Origin: an uncultured Eubacteriales bacterium
GTDB taxonomy: Bacteria > Bacillota > Clostridia > Oscillospirales > Butyricicoccaceae
Direction of reading: 5' to 3'
Assembly (NCBI GenBank): GCA_910585875.1
Contig: CAJUIK010000026.1
Coordinates: 1-23,588 of the forward strand
DNA: 23,588 nt
Shown: one piece after another, positions 1 to 7,220 of the stretch
Numbering within the stretch: the stretch's first letter is position 1
Layout: the number at the start of each line of letters is the position of its first letter
Position numbers and translations under genes: made by a program
Notes under the pieces: generated by a model
Databases searched by the model: none
Told to the model about the DNA's origin: nothing
The model's input: only the letters and a program-made list of their open reading frames with translations

Positions 1-1
1 C

Positions 2-1972
2 CGTATTTTGGATAGGATCGTGGGATACCAGCTGTCCCCCTTCCTGTGGCGCAAGGTTCGGGCGGGCCTTTCCGCCGGGCGGGTCCAATCCGCCGTCACC
101 CGGCTGGTGGTGGACCGCGAGCGGGAAATCCGGGCGTTCCAGCCCCAGGAATACTGGTCCATTCAGGCTACGCTGACCGCCGGCCGCAAGAACTTCGTCG
201 CCAATTTCTATGGCGACGGCCAGGGGAAAATCGAGTTGGCCAGCGAAGAAGAGACCAACAAGGTGCTGGCCGCCATCGAAGGCGCCCCTTATCGGGTGGA
301 AAAGGTGCGCAAGACCAAAAAGAAGAGGACCCCGGCGCCGCCTTTTATCACCTCCACCTTGCAGCAGGAAGCCTCCCGCAAGCTGTCTATGACGGCCAAG
401 CGCACGATGATGGTGGCCCAGGATCTCTATGAAGGCGTGGCTATCGAGGGGCAGGACCGCGCCGGCTTGATCACCTATATGAGAACGGATTCCCTGCGCA
501 TTTCCGACGACGCCCTGGCCGCCGCCCGGGATTATATCGGCCAGCGATTCGGCAAGGATTATCTGCCCGACAAGGCCCGGCAATACAAGACCAAGAAAAA
601 CGCCCAGGACGCCCATGAGGCTGTGCGTCCCACCAACCCCCAAATGGACCCGGACAGCATCCGCCAGAGCCTGACTCCCGACCAGTACAAGCTCTATAAG
701 CTGATTTGGTCCCGCTTTACCGCCAGCCAGATGACCGACGCCGTGATGGACGCCACGTCGGTAGACATCGGCTGCGGCGGCTATCTCTTCCGGGCCACCG
801 GGCAGATCGTGGCTTTTCCCGGCTTTTTGGCCCTGTACGAGGAGGGGCTGGACGAGGTCTCCGAAGACGGCGACCAGGGCGCTCTGCCGCCGCTGGAGGA
901 AGGGGACGAGCCCAAGCACAAGAAGACCGAGGCCAAGCAGCACTTTACCCAGCCCCCCGCCCGGTATACCGAGGCTTCGCTGATCCGCACCATGGAGGAA
1001 AAGGGCGTCGGACGCCCCAGCACCTACGCCCCCACCATCTCCGTAGTGCTGGGCCGGGATTATGTGGTCAAAGAGGGTAAGGCCCTGCGGCCCACCCCCT
1101 TGGGCGAGGCCGTCACCGACTTGATGATCGATAAGTTTCACGACGTCATCGACATCCAGTTCACCGCCGGTATGGAGGAACAGCTGGACGAAGTGGAGCA
1201 GGGAAAAACCGACTATGTGAAAATCCTGCGGAAGTTTTACGACGGCTTTTCCGGCGAACTGGCCCAGGCGGAAAAGGATTTGGACAAAAAGCGCATCAAG
1301 GTGAAGGACGAGGAGACGGATATCGTCTGCGAGCTGTGCGGGCGCAAGATGGTAGTCAAATCCGGCCGATTCGGCAAATTTTTGGCCTGCCCCGGCTACC
1401 CCGAGTGCAAAAATACCAAACCCATCACCGAGGATACCGGCGTGCTCTGCCCCCTGTGCGGCGCTAAGCTGGTGAAAAAGAAATCCCGCAGCGGATACTA
1501 TTATTACGGCTGCGAGAAGAACCCGGACTGCTCGTTTATGACTTGGGATAAGCCCACGCCCAACAAAAAATGCCCCAACTGCGGCGAACCCCTTTACAAG
1601 CGCTACACCAAGCTGGAGAAGAAATACGTCTGCTATAAGCCGGATTGCGGCTACGAGGAAGAGCTGCCCCAGCGCAAGAGCAAAAAGAAAGAGGCGGAAG
1701 GGGAAGGGGCGGAAACCGCCGCCCAGGCTCTGCCCATGGCCCAGGCGGAGGGGGAGCAGGCTCCGCCGGCAAAGAAAACCGCCCGAAAGACCGCCCAAAA
1801 GGCGGAAACCCCGCCGGACGGCGAGGAAAAGCCCAAAAAGACGGCCGCCAAGAAAACCACCGCCAAAAAGACGGCGGAAAAGAAGGCCTCGGCCAAGAAA
1901 ACGACGGCTGCGAAAAAGACCGCCGCCAAAAAGACGGAGGAGGAGCCGGCCGGAGAAGGAGAGGGATCATGA
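2..1972 (+). CDS. topA: DNA topoisomerase I (5' end outside window)
   Basis: Type IA topoisomerase that relaxes negatively supercoiled DNA by single-strand breakage and passage. The reading frame is open from base 2 and begins RILDRIVGYQLSP, a mid-protein TopA motif, so the N-terminal Toprim part lies upstream; the TTG at 8 is not a true start. The active-site tyrosine is in TYMRTDS (Tyr codon 476-478), and the motif GVGRPSTYAP follows near 1000. Three C-terminal four-cysteine zinc ribbons start at about 1330, 1448 and 1573. After them comes a roughly 65-residue Lys/Ala-rich tail (AAKKTTAKKT-like repeats) resembling histone H1 tails, which probably adds nonspecific DNA affinity. The TGA stop (1970-1972) overlaps the trmFO ATG (1969-1971), so the two are translationally coupled. 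The identity is very secure. Confidence 0.97.
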   Translation, partial: RILDRIVGYQLSPFLWRKVRAGLSAGRVQSAVTRLVVDREREIRAFQPQEYWSIQATLTAGRKNFVANFYGDGQGKIELASEEETNKVLAAIEGAPYRVEKVRKTKKKRTPAPPFITSTLQQEASRKLSMTAKRTMMVAQDLYEGVAIEGQDRAGLITYMRTDSLRISDDALAAARDYIGQRFGKDYLPDKARQYKTKKNAQDAHEAVRPTNPQMDPDSIRQSLTPDQYKLYKLIWSRFTASQMTDAVMDATSVDIGCGGYLFRATGQIVAFPGFLALYEEGLDEVSEDGDQGALPPLEEGDEPKHKKTEAKQHFTQPPARYTEASLIRTMEEKGVGRPSTYAPTISVVLGRDYVVKEGKALRPTPLGEAVTDLMIDKFHDVIDIQFTAGMEEQLDEVEQGKTDYVKILRKFYDGFSGELAQAEKDLDKKRIKVKDEETDIVCELCGRKMVVKSGRFGKFLACPGYPECKNTKPITEDTGVLCPLCGAKLVKKKSRSGYYYYGCEKNPDCSFMTWDKPTPNKKCPNCGEPLYKRYTKLEKKYVCYKPDCGYEEELPQRKSKKKEAEGEGAETAAQALPMAQAEGEQAPPAKKTARKTAQKAETPPDGEEKPKKTAAKKTTAKKTAEKKASAKKTTAAKKTAAKKTEEEPAGEGEGS

Positions 1973-3309
1973 GCGGCGCAAAGGAACGGGTCGCCGTCGT
2001 CGGCGCCGGCTTAGCCGGCGGGGAAGCGGCCTGGCAGCTGGCCCAGCGGGGGACGCCCGTCCTGCTGCTGGAGATGAAACCCGGCCGCCGGACCCCGGCC
2101 CACAGCGCGGATACCTTCGCGGAGCTGGTGTGTTCTAATTCCTTCCGCTCCGCCGAGCTGACCAACGCCGCCGGCCTGCTCAAAGAGGAGCTGCGCCGCT
2201 TGGGTAGCCTGCTGATCGCCTGCGCCGACCAGACCAAGGTGGACGCAGGCGGCGCCCTGGCTGTGGATAGGCGGGCTTTTTCCCAAATCGTCACGGAGAA
2301 GCTGAAGGCTCACCCTCTGATTCAGACGGAGCAGGCCCATGTGGAACAAATTCCGGCGGAGGGGCCTGCGATTATCGCCACTGGCCCCCTGACCGACGGG
2401 CCTTTGGCTCAGGATATCATAGATTGGCTGGGGGAAAAAGAGGCTTTGAGCTTTTACGACGCGGCGGCGCCCATCGTTTCCGCCGCCAGCCTGGATATGG
2501 ACAAGGCCTATTTTGCCTCCCGCTATGGCAAGGGGACTGGGCTGGACTATATCAACTGCCCCATGAACCGGGAGGAATATCTGGCCTTTTGGCAGGAGCT
2601 GCGTCAGGCGGAGCAAGCGCCTGTCCATGGCTTTGAAGATAAAAAGGTCTTTGAAGGCTGTATGCCGGTGGAGGTCATGGCCCGCCGGGGAGAGGATACC
2701 CTGCGCTACGGCCCTATGAAGCCCGTAGGCCTGCCCGATCCTCGGACGGGGGAGGAGCCTTACGCCGTGGTTCAGCTGCGGCGGGAAAACAGCCAGGGGA
2801 CCATGTTCAATTTGGTGGGGTTCCAGACCCATCTGCGCTTCCCAGAGCAGAAGCGGGTCTTTTCCATGATTCCCGGCTTGGAACGGGCGGAGTTTCTGCG
2901 TTACGGCGTCATGCACCGCAACAGCTATCTGTGCTCCCCCCGGGCGCTGGACGGCTTTTACCGGGCGAAAAAGGACTCCCGGGTGATGTTCGCCGGACAG
3001 ATGACCGGGGTGGAGGGATATGTGGAATCCATCGCCTCGGGCTTTGCCTGCGGCGTCAATATGGCCCGGCAGCTGGCGGGGCGGGAATTGATCGCCTTTT
3101 CTCCCCGGACCGCTCTGGGCGCCCTGGCCCGGCATATCAGCCAATATGACGGAGGGGACTTCCAGCCCATGAACGTCAATTTTGGGTTGATCGACCCCTT
3201 GGAGCAGCGGGTGCGCGGCAAACGGAACCGGTATGCCCAAGTCGCCCAGCGGGCGCTGGAGGAGATCGATCAGTATCGGGATATTGTAATGGAGGATTTG
3301 GCACAATGA
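1969..3309 (+). CDS. trmFO: Methylenetetrahydrofolate--tRNA-(uracil-5-)-methyltransferase TrmFO
   Basis: Folate- and FAD-dependent enzyme that makes 5-methyluridine at position 54 in the T-loop of tRNA. The 446-residue product has the usual family length. The N-terminal dinucleotide-binding motif GAGLAG covers residues 12-17. The family segment ELVCSNSFRS carries Cys55 and FEGCMPVEVMA carries Cys231; these match the two conserved cysteines known from Bacillus TrmFO. I chose the ATG at 1969 because it overlaps the topA stop and puts the FAD motif at the expected distance from the N terminus; the upstream open frame is only a shadow of topA. The stop overlaps the plsX start (ATGA at 3306-3309). 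A topA-trmFO pair is common in Firmicutes; the direct join to plsX is less usual. Confidence 0.96.
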   Translation: MSGAKERVAVVGAGLAGGEAAWQLAQRGTPVLLLEMKPGRRTPAHSADTFAELVCSNSFRSAELTNAAGLLKEELRRLGSLLIACADQTKVDAGGALAVDRRAFSQIVTEKLKAHPLIQTEQAHVEQIPAEGPAIIATGPLTDGPLAQDIIDWLGEKEALSFYDAAAPIVSAASLDMDKAYFASRYGKGTGLDYINCPMNREEYLAFWQELRQAEQAPVHGFEDKKVFEGCMPVEVMARRGEDTLRYGPMKPVGLPDPRTGEEPYAVVQLRRENSQGTMFNLVGFQTHLRFPEQKRVFSMIPGLERAEFLRYGVMHRNSYLCSPRALDGFYRAKKDSRVMFAGQMTGVEGYVESIASGFACGVNMARQLAGRELIAFSPRTALGALARHISQYDGGDFQPMNVNFGLIDPLEQRVRGKRNRYAQVAQRALEEIDQYRDIVMEDLAQ

Positions 3310-4340
3310 AAATTATCATAGACGCCATGGGCGGAGACAACGCCCCCCAGAGCACTGTGGAAGGCGCGGTTCTGGCCGTGCGGGAGCTGGGCGTCCAAGC
3401 GACGCTGGTGGGCCGGGAACAGGAAATCCGGGCCTGCCTGGAGGCCGCCCAGGCCGGGGACGCAGCGAACAGCATTCAGGTTGTCCACGCCGAGCAGACG
3501 ATCGATATGTGCGACAGCGCTACCAGCGTCACCAAGGAGAAAAAAGATTCCTCCCTGGCGGCGGCCCTGCGGATGCTGGGCGCCGGGGAAGGGGACGCCC
3601 TGGTTTCCAGCGGCAACACCGGCGCCCTGCTGGTGGGCTCCACCATGTATGTCAAGCGGATTCGGGGCGTGCGCCGGGCGGCGCTGGCGCCAGTGCTGCC
3701 CACGGACAAGGGCGGCGCTCTGCTCATCGACTGCGGCGCCAATGTGGAGTGTACGCCGGAATATCTGCTTCAATTCGCCTACATGGGTTCTTTTTACGCT
3801 CAGAAGCAGCTGGGAGCGGCCAAGCCCAAGGTGGGGCTGCTGAACAACGGCGCCGAAGCCAGCAAGGGAACCCCAATGCTGCGGGAAACCTACGAGCTGC
3901 TCCAGGAAGCGGCCCAGGCGGGCCGGCTGAATTTCATCGGCAATATCGAAGGACGGGACGTGCCCTTCGGCGCGGCGGACGTGATATTGTGCGACGGCTT
4001 TGTGGGAAACGTGCTGCTGAAGACCTACGAAGGCGTGGGGATGTATTTCGCCGGCGAGATGAAAAAGATGTTCATGAGAAACCTGGGGACTAAAATGGCC
4101 GCCCTGCTGGTCAAGGACGGGCTGAGGGCCTTCAAGAAAAAGATGGACTACAAGGAGGTGGGCGGCGCGCCGCTGCTGGGGATTTCCAAGCCGGTGATCA
4201 AAGCCCATGGCTCCAGCGACCCCCGGGCCTTCAAGAGCGCCGTCCGCCAGGCGGTGCAATATGCGGAAAGCGGCATTATCGCCAGCATCTCAGACAACGT
4301 CGGCCATATGACGCTGGCGGCAGACGGCGAAAAAAACTGA
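3306..4340 (+). CDS. plsX: Phosphate acyltransferase PlsX
   Basis: Converts acyl-ACP to acyl-phosphate, the first step of the PlsX/PlsY route to phosphatidic acid; peripheral on the inner face of the membrane. The 344-residue product starts MKIIIDAMGGDNAP, the characteristic N-terminal motif. Other family segments are visible: DALVSSGNTGALL (about residues 98-110), LLNNGAEASKGT, and CDGFVGNVLLKTYEG. Length is normal. Translation is coupled to trmFO by a 4-base overlap. The gene is followed within 140 bases by acpP, whose product is the acyl carrier for the substrate, the usual plsX-acpP link. fabD/fabG/fabF are absent here. Confidence 0.97.
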   Translation: MKIIIDAMGGDNAPQSTVEGAVLAVRELGVQATLVGREQEIRACLEAAQAGDAANSIQVVHAEQTIDMCDSATSVTKEKKDSSLAAALRMLGAGEGDALVSSGNTGALLVGSTMYVKRIRGVRRAALAPVLPTDKGGALLIDCGANVECTPEYLLQFAYMGSFYAQKQLGAAKPKVGLLNNGAEASKGTPMLRETYELLQEAAQAGRLNFIGNIEGRDVPFGAADVILCDGFVGNVLLKTYEGVGMYFAGEMKKMFMRNLGTKMAALLVKDGLRAFKKKMDYKEVGGAPLLGISKPVIKAHGSSDPRAFKSAVRQAVQYAESGIIASISDNVGHMTLAADGEKN

Positions 4341-4349
4341 CTCAGATAC

Positions 4350-4378
4350 TTTACAAGACGGCCCCCGTTTGTTATAAT
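4350..4378 (+). promoter_or_regulatory. Sigma-A type promoter for acpP
   Basis: -35 TTTACA (4350-4355), 17-base spacer, -10 TATAAT (4373-4378). It lies 10 bases after the plsX stop and about 95 bases before the acpP start. This gives acpP its own strong transcription besides readthrough from plsX, fitting the high demand for acyl carrier protein. Confidence 0.75.
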
Positions 4379-4479
4379 CACTGACGGCGAGGAAGGTTTT
4401 CCCGCCCCGCCGCAATGAAACGATATCGGCAAATCCGCATAGTATGCGATATGAAATTGCTGCAACGGAGGTGGCAAAA

Positions 4480-4716
4480 ATGGTATTTGATAAGCTGAGC
4501 GGCATCATCGCCCAACAGTTCGGCGTCTCCAAAGACGAGATTACCGAAGAAACCTCTTTTGTAGAGGACCTGGGCGCCGACTCCCTGGACCTGGTGGAGC
4601 TGATTATGAGCGTGGAAGAAGCGTTTGAACTGGGAGAAGTGGAGGACGAAACCCTGGACGGCGTGAAAACCGTGGGCGACGTAGTCAATTTTATCAAGGA
4701 CCGTATCGGCGAATAA
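4480..4716 (+). CDS. acpP: Acyl carrier protein
   Basis: Carries growing acyl chains on a 4'-phosphopantetheine arm during fatty-acid synthesis in the cytoplasm. The 78-residue product starts MVFDKLSGIIAQQFGV and contains the attachment motif GADSLDLVEL with Ser35 as the modified residue. It is acidic with four predicted helices and has the usual family length. I chose the ATG at 4480 over the in-frame ATG at 4444 because GGAGGTGG at 4467-4474 sits 5 bases upstream and the longer form would add 12 residues atypical of ACPs. It has its own promoter at 4350-4378 and a probable terminator at 4743-4773. rnc follows, as in many Firmicutes. Confidence 0.96.
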   Translation: MVFDKLSGIIAQQFGVSKDEITEETSFVEDLGADSLDLVELIMSVEEAFELGEVEDETLDGVKTVGDVVNFIKDRIGE

Positions 4717-4742
4717 GCCCCGGCTCAGCCGCCGGATGGAAG

Positions 4743-4773
4743 GGCGCGAGGGCTCAGGCCCCCCGCGCCTTTT
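4743..4773 (+). terminator. Probable intrinsic terminator after acpP
   Basis: GGCGCG...CGCGCC arms with extra inner GGG/CCC pairing (4743-4769), then TTTT. The T-tract is short, so termination is probably partial and rnc may be fed by readthrough. Confidence 0.5.
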
Positions 4774-4869
4774 CTGCGCGTCGGAGGCTCGGGCGGGCTT
4801 TGGCTCCGCCGCCCGGCGACAGGCAACCAAAATCATCAAAATACAGGAATGAAAAAGGAGGGCTCCCTT

Positions 4870-5553
4870 ATGGCGCCACAGTCACAGCTGGAGATCGGTT
4901 ATACGTTCCGCAACGAGCAGCTTCGGCAGAACGCTCTGACCCACAGCTCTTATGCCAACGAAAACCGGGAAAAAGGCGCTCGCAGCAACGAGCGGCTGGA
5001 ATTCCTGGGAGACGCGGTGTTGGGCTTCATCTGCGCGGAATATATCTACGCCCATTTCCGCTCCATGCCCGAGGGGGAGCTGACCAAGCTGCGGGCCTCC
5101 ATTGTGTGCGAAAAATCCCTGCACGAATACGCCCTGCGGCTTCGCTTGGGGGAGCGCCTGCTGCTGGGCCACGGCGAGGAGGCCGGCGGCGGACGGAAGC
5201 GGCCCTCTGTGCTGGCCGACGCGGTGGAGGCCATGCTGGCCGCCATCTACCTGGACGGCGGCATGGAGGCCGCCAAAGCCTTTATCTTGGATTATATTAA
5301 GGAAAAGGCGGAGACGGCCTCTCACACCCGCCATCCGCTGGACTACAAAACCGCGCTGCAGGAGATTGTGCAAAAAAACCGGGAGGAGACCCTGACCTAT
5401 CGTCTGAAAGGGGAGACGGGGCCCGACCACGACAAACGCTTTATCATCGAGCTGCTGATCAACTCCAACGTCATCGCCCAAGGGGAGGGGCGCAGCAAAA
5501 AAGAGGCCGAGCAAGAGGCCGCTCGGCTGGCTCTGGAGCTGATGGGGCAATGA
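4870..5553 (+). CDS. rnc: Ribonuclease III
   Basis: Endonuclease specific for double-stranded RNA; it processes rRNA and degrades sense-antisense duplexes. The 227-residue product has the normal length. The signature NERLEFLGDAVLGF gives catalytic Glu41 and Asp48, and ADAVEAM gives Asp117 and Glu120. A C-terminal double-stranded-RNA-binding domain runs from about residue 157 (DYKTALQEIV) to the end. I chose the ATG at 4870 because AAGGAGGG at 4855-4862 lies 7 bases upstream; the in-frame ATG at 4849 has no such site and the ribosome-binding site would fall inside its coding sequence. The stop overlaps the next start (ATGA 5550-5553). Nearby convergent sense-antisense RNA pairs (6.6-7.1 and 10.2-11.2 kb) are the type of duplex this enzyme cuts. 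Confidence 0.95.
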   Translation: MAPQSQLEIGYTFRNEQLRQNALTHSSYANENREKGARSNERLEFLGDAVLGFICAEYIYAHFRSMPEGELTKLRASIVCEKSLHEYALRLRLGERLLLGHGEEAGGGRKRPSVLADAVEAMLAAIYLDGGMEAAKAFILDYIKEKAETASHTRHPLDYKTALQEIVQKNREETLTYRLKGETGPDHDKRFIIELLINSNVIAQGEGRSKKEAEQEAARLALELMGQ

Positions 5554-6533
5554 ATCGGGCCGTTGTCCCGGTCTTTATCCCCCACCTGGGCTGCCCCCAT
5601 CAATGCGTGTTCTGCGATCAACGGGCCATCGCCGCCCCGGAGGCGCCGGAGCCGGAAGAGGTTCCGGCCATTGTCCGCCGGGCGCTGCCTTGGGCGGAGG
5701 GGGGGCAGCTGGCCTTTTACGGCGGCAGCTTCACCGCCATTCCCGAAGAGCGGCAGGAGGCCTATTTGCAGGCGGCCCAGCCCTTTTTGCAGTCGGGCCT
5801 GCTGGGGAGCCTGCGGGTTTCCACCAGGCCGGACGCCGTGGACGGGCCCGCCCTGGAGCGGCTGGGGCGCTATGGCGTCCGTACAGTGGAGCTGGGCGCC
5901 CAATCCATGGACGACGAGGTTTTGCGCCGGTCTGGCCGGGGGCATCAGGCGGAGGACACCCGCCGGGCGGCCCAAATGGTGAAAGACGGGGGCTTTGAGC
6001 TGGTTCTCCAGGTCATGGCCGGCCTGCCCGGCGACAGCCGGGCCCTATGCCGCCAAACGGCGGAGCAGATCGCCGGCCTGGCGCCCGACGCCGTCCGCAT
6101 TTACCCGGTCTGCGTGCTGCGGGGCTCGCCCCTGGCGGCGCTGCCCGACTACCGGCCCCTTTCCATCGACCAGGCCGCCGAATGGTGCGCCGATATGCTG
6201 GAGGTCTTCCAGAGGGCCCGCGTCCCCGTCATCCGCCTGGGGCTCAACCCCACAGAGCAGCTGGCCCAATCCGTCCTGGCCGGGCCCTATCACCCGGCTC
6301 TGGGGCAGATTGTCCAGGCCCGTCTGGCCCGGCGGCAGGCCCAGGCCCTGCTGAAAACCTGCCCGCCCGGGGCCCATGTGCTGCTGCAATGTCCCAAAGG
6401 CCAGCTTTCCACCCTGCGGGGCCAGAAAAACGACAACATGGCTTGGTTCCGGCGGGAGTTCCCTCAGATGCGGATTGAAACCGCCGAAGACCCGGCGGCA
6501 GATAGGCTGCAAGCCCTGGTTCTGGACAATTAA
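5550..6533 (+). CDS. Elp3-like radical SAM protein
   Basis: Radical S-adenosylmethionine protein of unknown substrate. The 327-residue product starts with VPVFIPHLGCPHQCVFC; Cys15, Cys19 and Cys22 form the CxxxCxxC motif that holds the 4Fe-4S cluster. FYGGSFTAIP, TRPDAVDG and the V-x-LGAQSMDDEVL segment follow, as in Elp3/YhcC-like radical SAM cores. I see no C-terminal acetyltransferase domain, so it is shorter than true Elp3; a tRNA-modification role is only a guess. It overlaps the rnc stop by 4 bases and is co-transcribed with it. In many clostridia a gene of this type sits between rnc and smc; here the run ends and a toxin-antitoxin cluster follows. Confidence 0.85.
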   Translation: MNRAVVPVFIPHLGCPHQCVFCDQRAIAAPEAPEPEEVPAIVRRALPWAEGGQLAFYGGSFTAIPEERQEAYLQAAQPFLQSGLLGSLRVSTRPDAVDGPALERLGRYGVRTVELGAQSMDDEVLRRSGRGHQAEDTRRAAQMVKDGGFELVLQVMAGLPGDSRALCRQTAEQIAGLAPDAVRIYPVCVLRGSPLAALPDYRPLSIDQAAEWCADMLEVFQRARVPVIRLGLNPTEQLAQSVLAGPYHPALGQIVQARLARRQAQALLKTCPPGAHVLLQCPKGQLSTLRGQKNDNMAWFRREFPQMRIETAEDPAADRLQALVLDN

Positions 6534-6555
6534 ATGGAATAATTTTGAATAAAAC

Positions 6556-6587
6556 AAGCTCCCGGCCCTTGCAAGGGTCGGGAGCTT
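6556..6587 (+). terminator. Stable hairpin at end of housekeeping operon
   Basis: Arms 6556-6570 (AAGCTCCCGGCCCTT) and 6573-6587 (AAGGGTCGGGAGCTT) form a 15-base stem with one G-U pair. There is no T-tract on the + side; on the minus side GCTTGTTTTATT follows, so it would terminate better in that direction. The -35 box of the toxin promoter lies in its apex. Confidence 0.55.
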
Positions 6588-6597
6588 ATGTTATAAT
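6569..6597 (+). promoter_or_regulatory. Promoter of toxin gene A
   Basis: -35 TTGCAA (6569-6574), 17-base spacer, -10 TATAAT (6592-6597). Expected RNA start is near 6604, giving a leader of roughly 108 bases before the toxin ATG at 6712. The -35 box is in the loop of the operon-end hairpin. Confidence 0.65.
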
Positions 6598-6711
6598 AAG
6601 GACAAGCGCTGCTGCACACAAAACAGGCGGTCGGCCCCCGGCATACTTATTGTTCCAAAACGGGGGTAGAACTTTTTTGCCCCCAGGTTCTCGCAGAAGG
6701 GGGTGACGCGA

Positions 6712-6804
6712 ATGTATGTAACATACCAGGCCCTTGAGGCCATGTTCGCTTTTGGTATGCTCATCGTTGCGATTGTCAGCCTTGGCATGACAAAAAAGAA
6801 GTAA
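6712..6804 (+). CDS. Small hydrophobic type I toxin-like peptide A (30 aa)
   Basis: A 30-residue peptide that starts MYVTYQALEAM, has one hydrophobic segment (about residues 11-25) and ends TKKK. This layout (short polar N terminus with a YxAL-type motif, one membrane span, lysine tail) fits the putative holin-like toxins related to Bacillus TxpA (Pfam Hol_Tox), which damage the membrane when overproduced. The ribosome-binding site AAGGGGGTG (6697-6705) lies 6 bases upstream. The stop codon is inside the 5' arm of a hairpin (6796-6836) shared with an opposing RNA gene. Two related minus-strand peptides lie at 10681-10767 and 11023-11109. The coding call is supported by conservation of start, site, frame and ends among the three. 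Toxicity is inferred. Confidence 0.8.
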   Translation: MYVTYQALEAMFAFGMLIVAIVSLGMTKKK

Positions 6805-6886
6805 CCGCCCCTCACCAAGGTACGCGGTTACTTCTTAAAGTAACTGACGGGGGCCGGTCGCTGTGTGCAGCAACGCCCCTTTTCTG
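6791..6886 (-). ncRNA. Antitoxin RNA A, antisense to toxin A 3' end
   Basis: Predicted RNA of about 95 bases that opposes the toxin A mRNA and overlaps its last codons and the common hairpin, an arrangement like RatA against TxpA. It is driven by a perfect-consensus minus-strand promoter (6893-6921). The 5' part holds the GTTGCTGCACAC-type segment that recurs at the 5' end of the toxin message. The RNA ends are inferred from promoter spacing and the hairpin; no transcript data are available. Confidence 0.7.
6796..6836. terminator. Bidirectional hairpin between toxin A and antitoxin A
   Basis: 13-base arms at 6796-6808 and 6824-6836 (AAGAAGTAACCGC / GCGGTTACTTCTT). On the minus strand it is followed by TTTTTTG, a good terminator for the antitoxin RNA; on the + strand the T-rich part is inside the stem, so it is weaker. 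Confidence 0.75.
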
Positions 6887-6892
6887 CTTCCT

Positions 6893-6921
6893 ATTATAAC
6901 AACGCCTGGGGGCTTTGTCAA
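6893..6921 (-). promoter_or_regulatory. Consensus promoter of antitoxin RNA A
   Basis: Read on the minus strand: -35 TTGACA (6921-6916), 17-base spacer, -10 TATAAT (6898-6893). Both boxes and the spacer match the sigma-A consensus exactly. It is stronger on paper than the toxin promoter (TTGCAA), as expected for an antitoxin in excess. Confidence 0.8.
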
Positions 6922-6929
6922 GGTAAACG

Positions 6930-6955
6930 GCCTTGGCATGACAAAAAAGAAGTAA
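6930..6955 (+). pseudogene. Toxin remnant B (last codons only)
   Basis: The bases match the 3' end of toxin A (residues LGMTKKK and the stop TAA at 6953-6955), but everything upstream of these codons is missing and replaced by unrelated sequence. There is no start codon or ribosome-binding site, so no peptide is made. Confidence 0.75.
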
Positions 6956-7039
6956 CCGCCCCCAATCCCAAGGTACGCGGTTACTTCTCAAAGTAACTGA
7001 CGGGGGCCGGTCGCTGGCGTGCAGCAGCGCCCCTTTTGT
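6942..7039 (-). ncRNA. Extra antitoxin RNA B without its own toxin
   Basis: Near-identical copy of antitoxin A, with its own promoter (7046-7074) and hairpin (arms 6948-6959 and 6977-6988, then TTTTTT on the minus strand). Differences from A are a few substitutions and short indels in the loop and 5' part. Since only a toxin remnant lies opposite, it is an orphan that could act in trans on toxin A mRNA. Confidence 0.7.
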
Positions 7040-7045
7040 ACCTTT

Positions 7046-7074
7046 ATTATATCAGCCCCCCCTCCCTGTGTCAA
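7046..7074 (-). promoter_or_regulatory. Consensus promoter of antitoxin RNA B
   Basis: Minus strand: -35 TTGACA (7074-7069), 17-base spacer, -10 TATAAT (7051-7046). It is an exact consensus and is preserved although the opposing toxin is truncated. Confidence 0.8.
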
Positions 7075-7120
7075 CCTCTTCCCCCAATGTTACGCTTACG
7101 TTACATCCGGCCCAAACCCC

Positions 7121-7149
7121 TTGCAAAAAGAATCGAGGTTTGGTATCAT
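7121..7149 (+). promoter_or_regulatory. Promoter of the SLH surface-protein gene
   Basis: -35 TTGCAA (7121-7126), 17-base spacer, -10 TATCAT (7144-7149) preceded by TGG (extended -10). The expected leader is about 65 bases, GC-rich at first and then A/T-rich before AGGAGGA at 7204-7210. Confidence 0.65.
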
Positions 7150-7220
7150 ATCGCTCGTAAGGTACGAGGCCGTCAGGCCGGGGCCTTGCAAAAAAAATTT
7201 TACAGGAGGAATGAACCACC

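Larger units (their letters stand above)
6779..7055. repeat. Direct duplication of the antitoxin unit (A/B)
   Basis: 6779-6905 and 6930-7055 are two tandem copies of the segment from the toxin C-terminus to the antitoxin -10 box, highly similar throughout. Confidence 0.8.
6545..7119. mobile_element. Left toxin-antitoxin cluster (complete unit A plus orphan B)
   Basis: The 687-base gap between the radical SAM gene and the SLH gene consists almost wholly of one complete type I module and a second antitoxin copy. No transposase or target duplication is seen, so 'mobile' is meant only as a repeated, duplicating cassette. Confidence 0.5.

Noticed and set aside
2011..3306. 431-residue minus-strand frame opposite trmFO
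   Set aside because: High GC shadow frame; the + frame has full TrmFO motifs.
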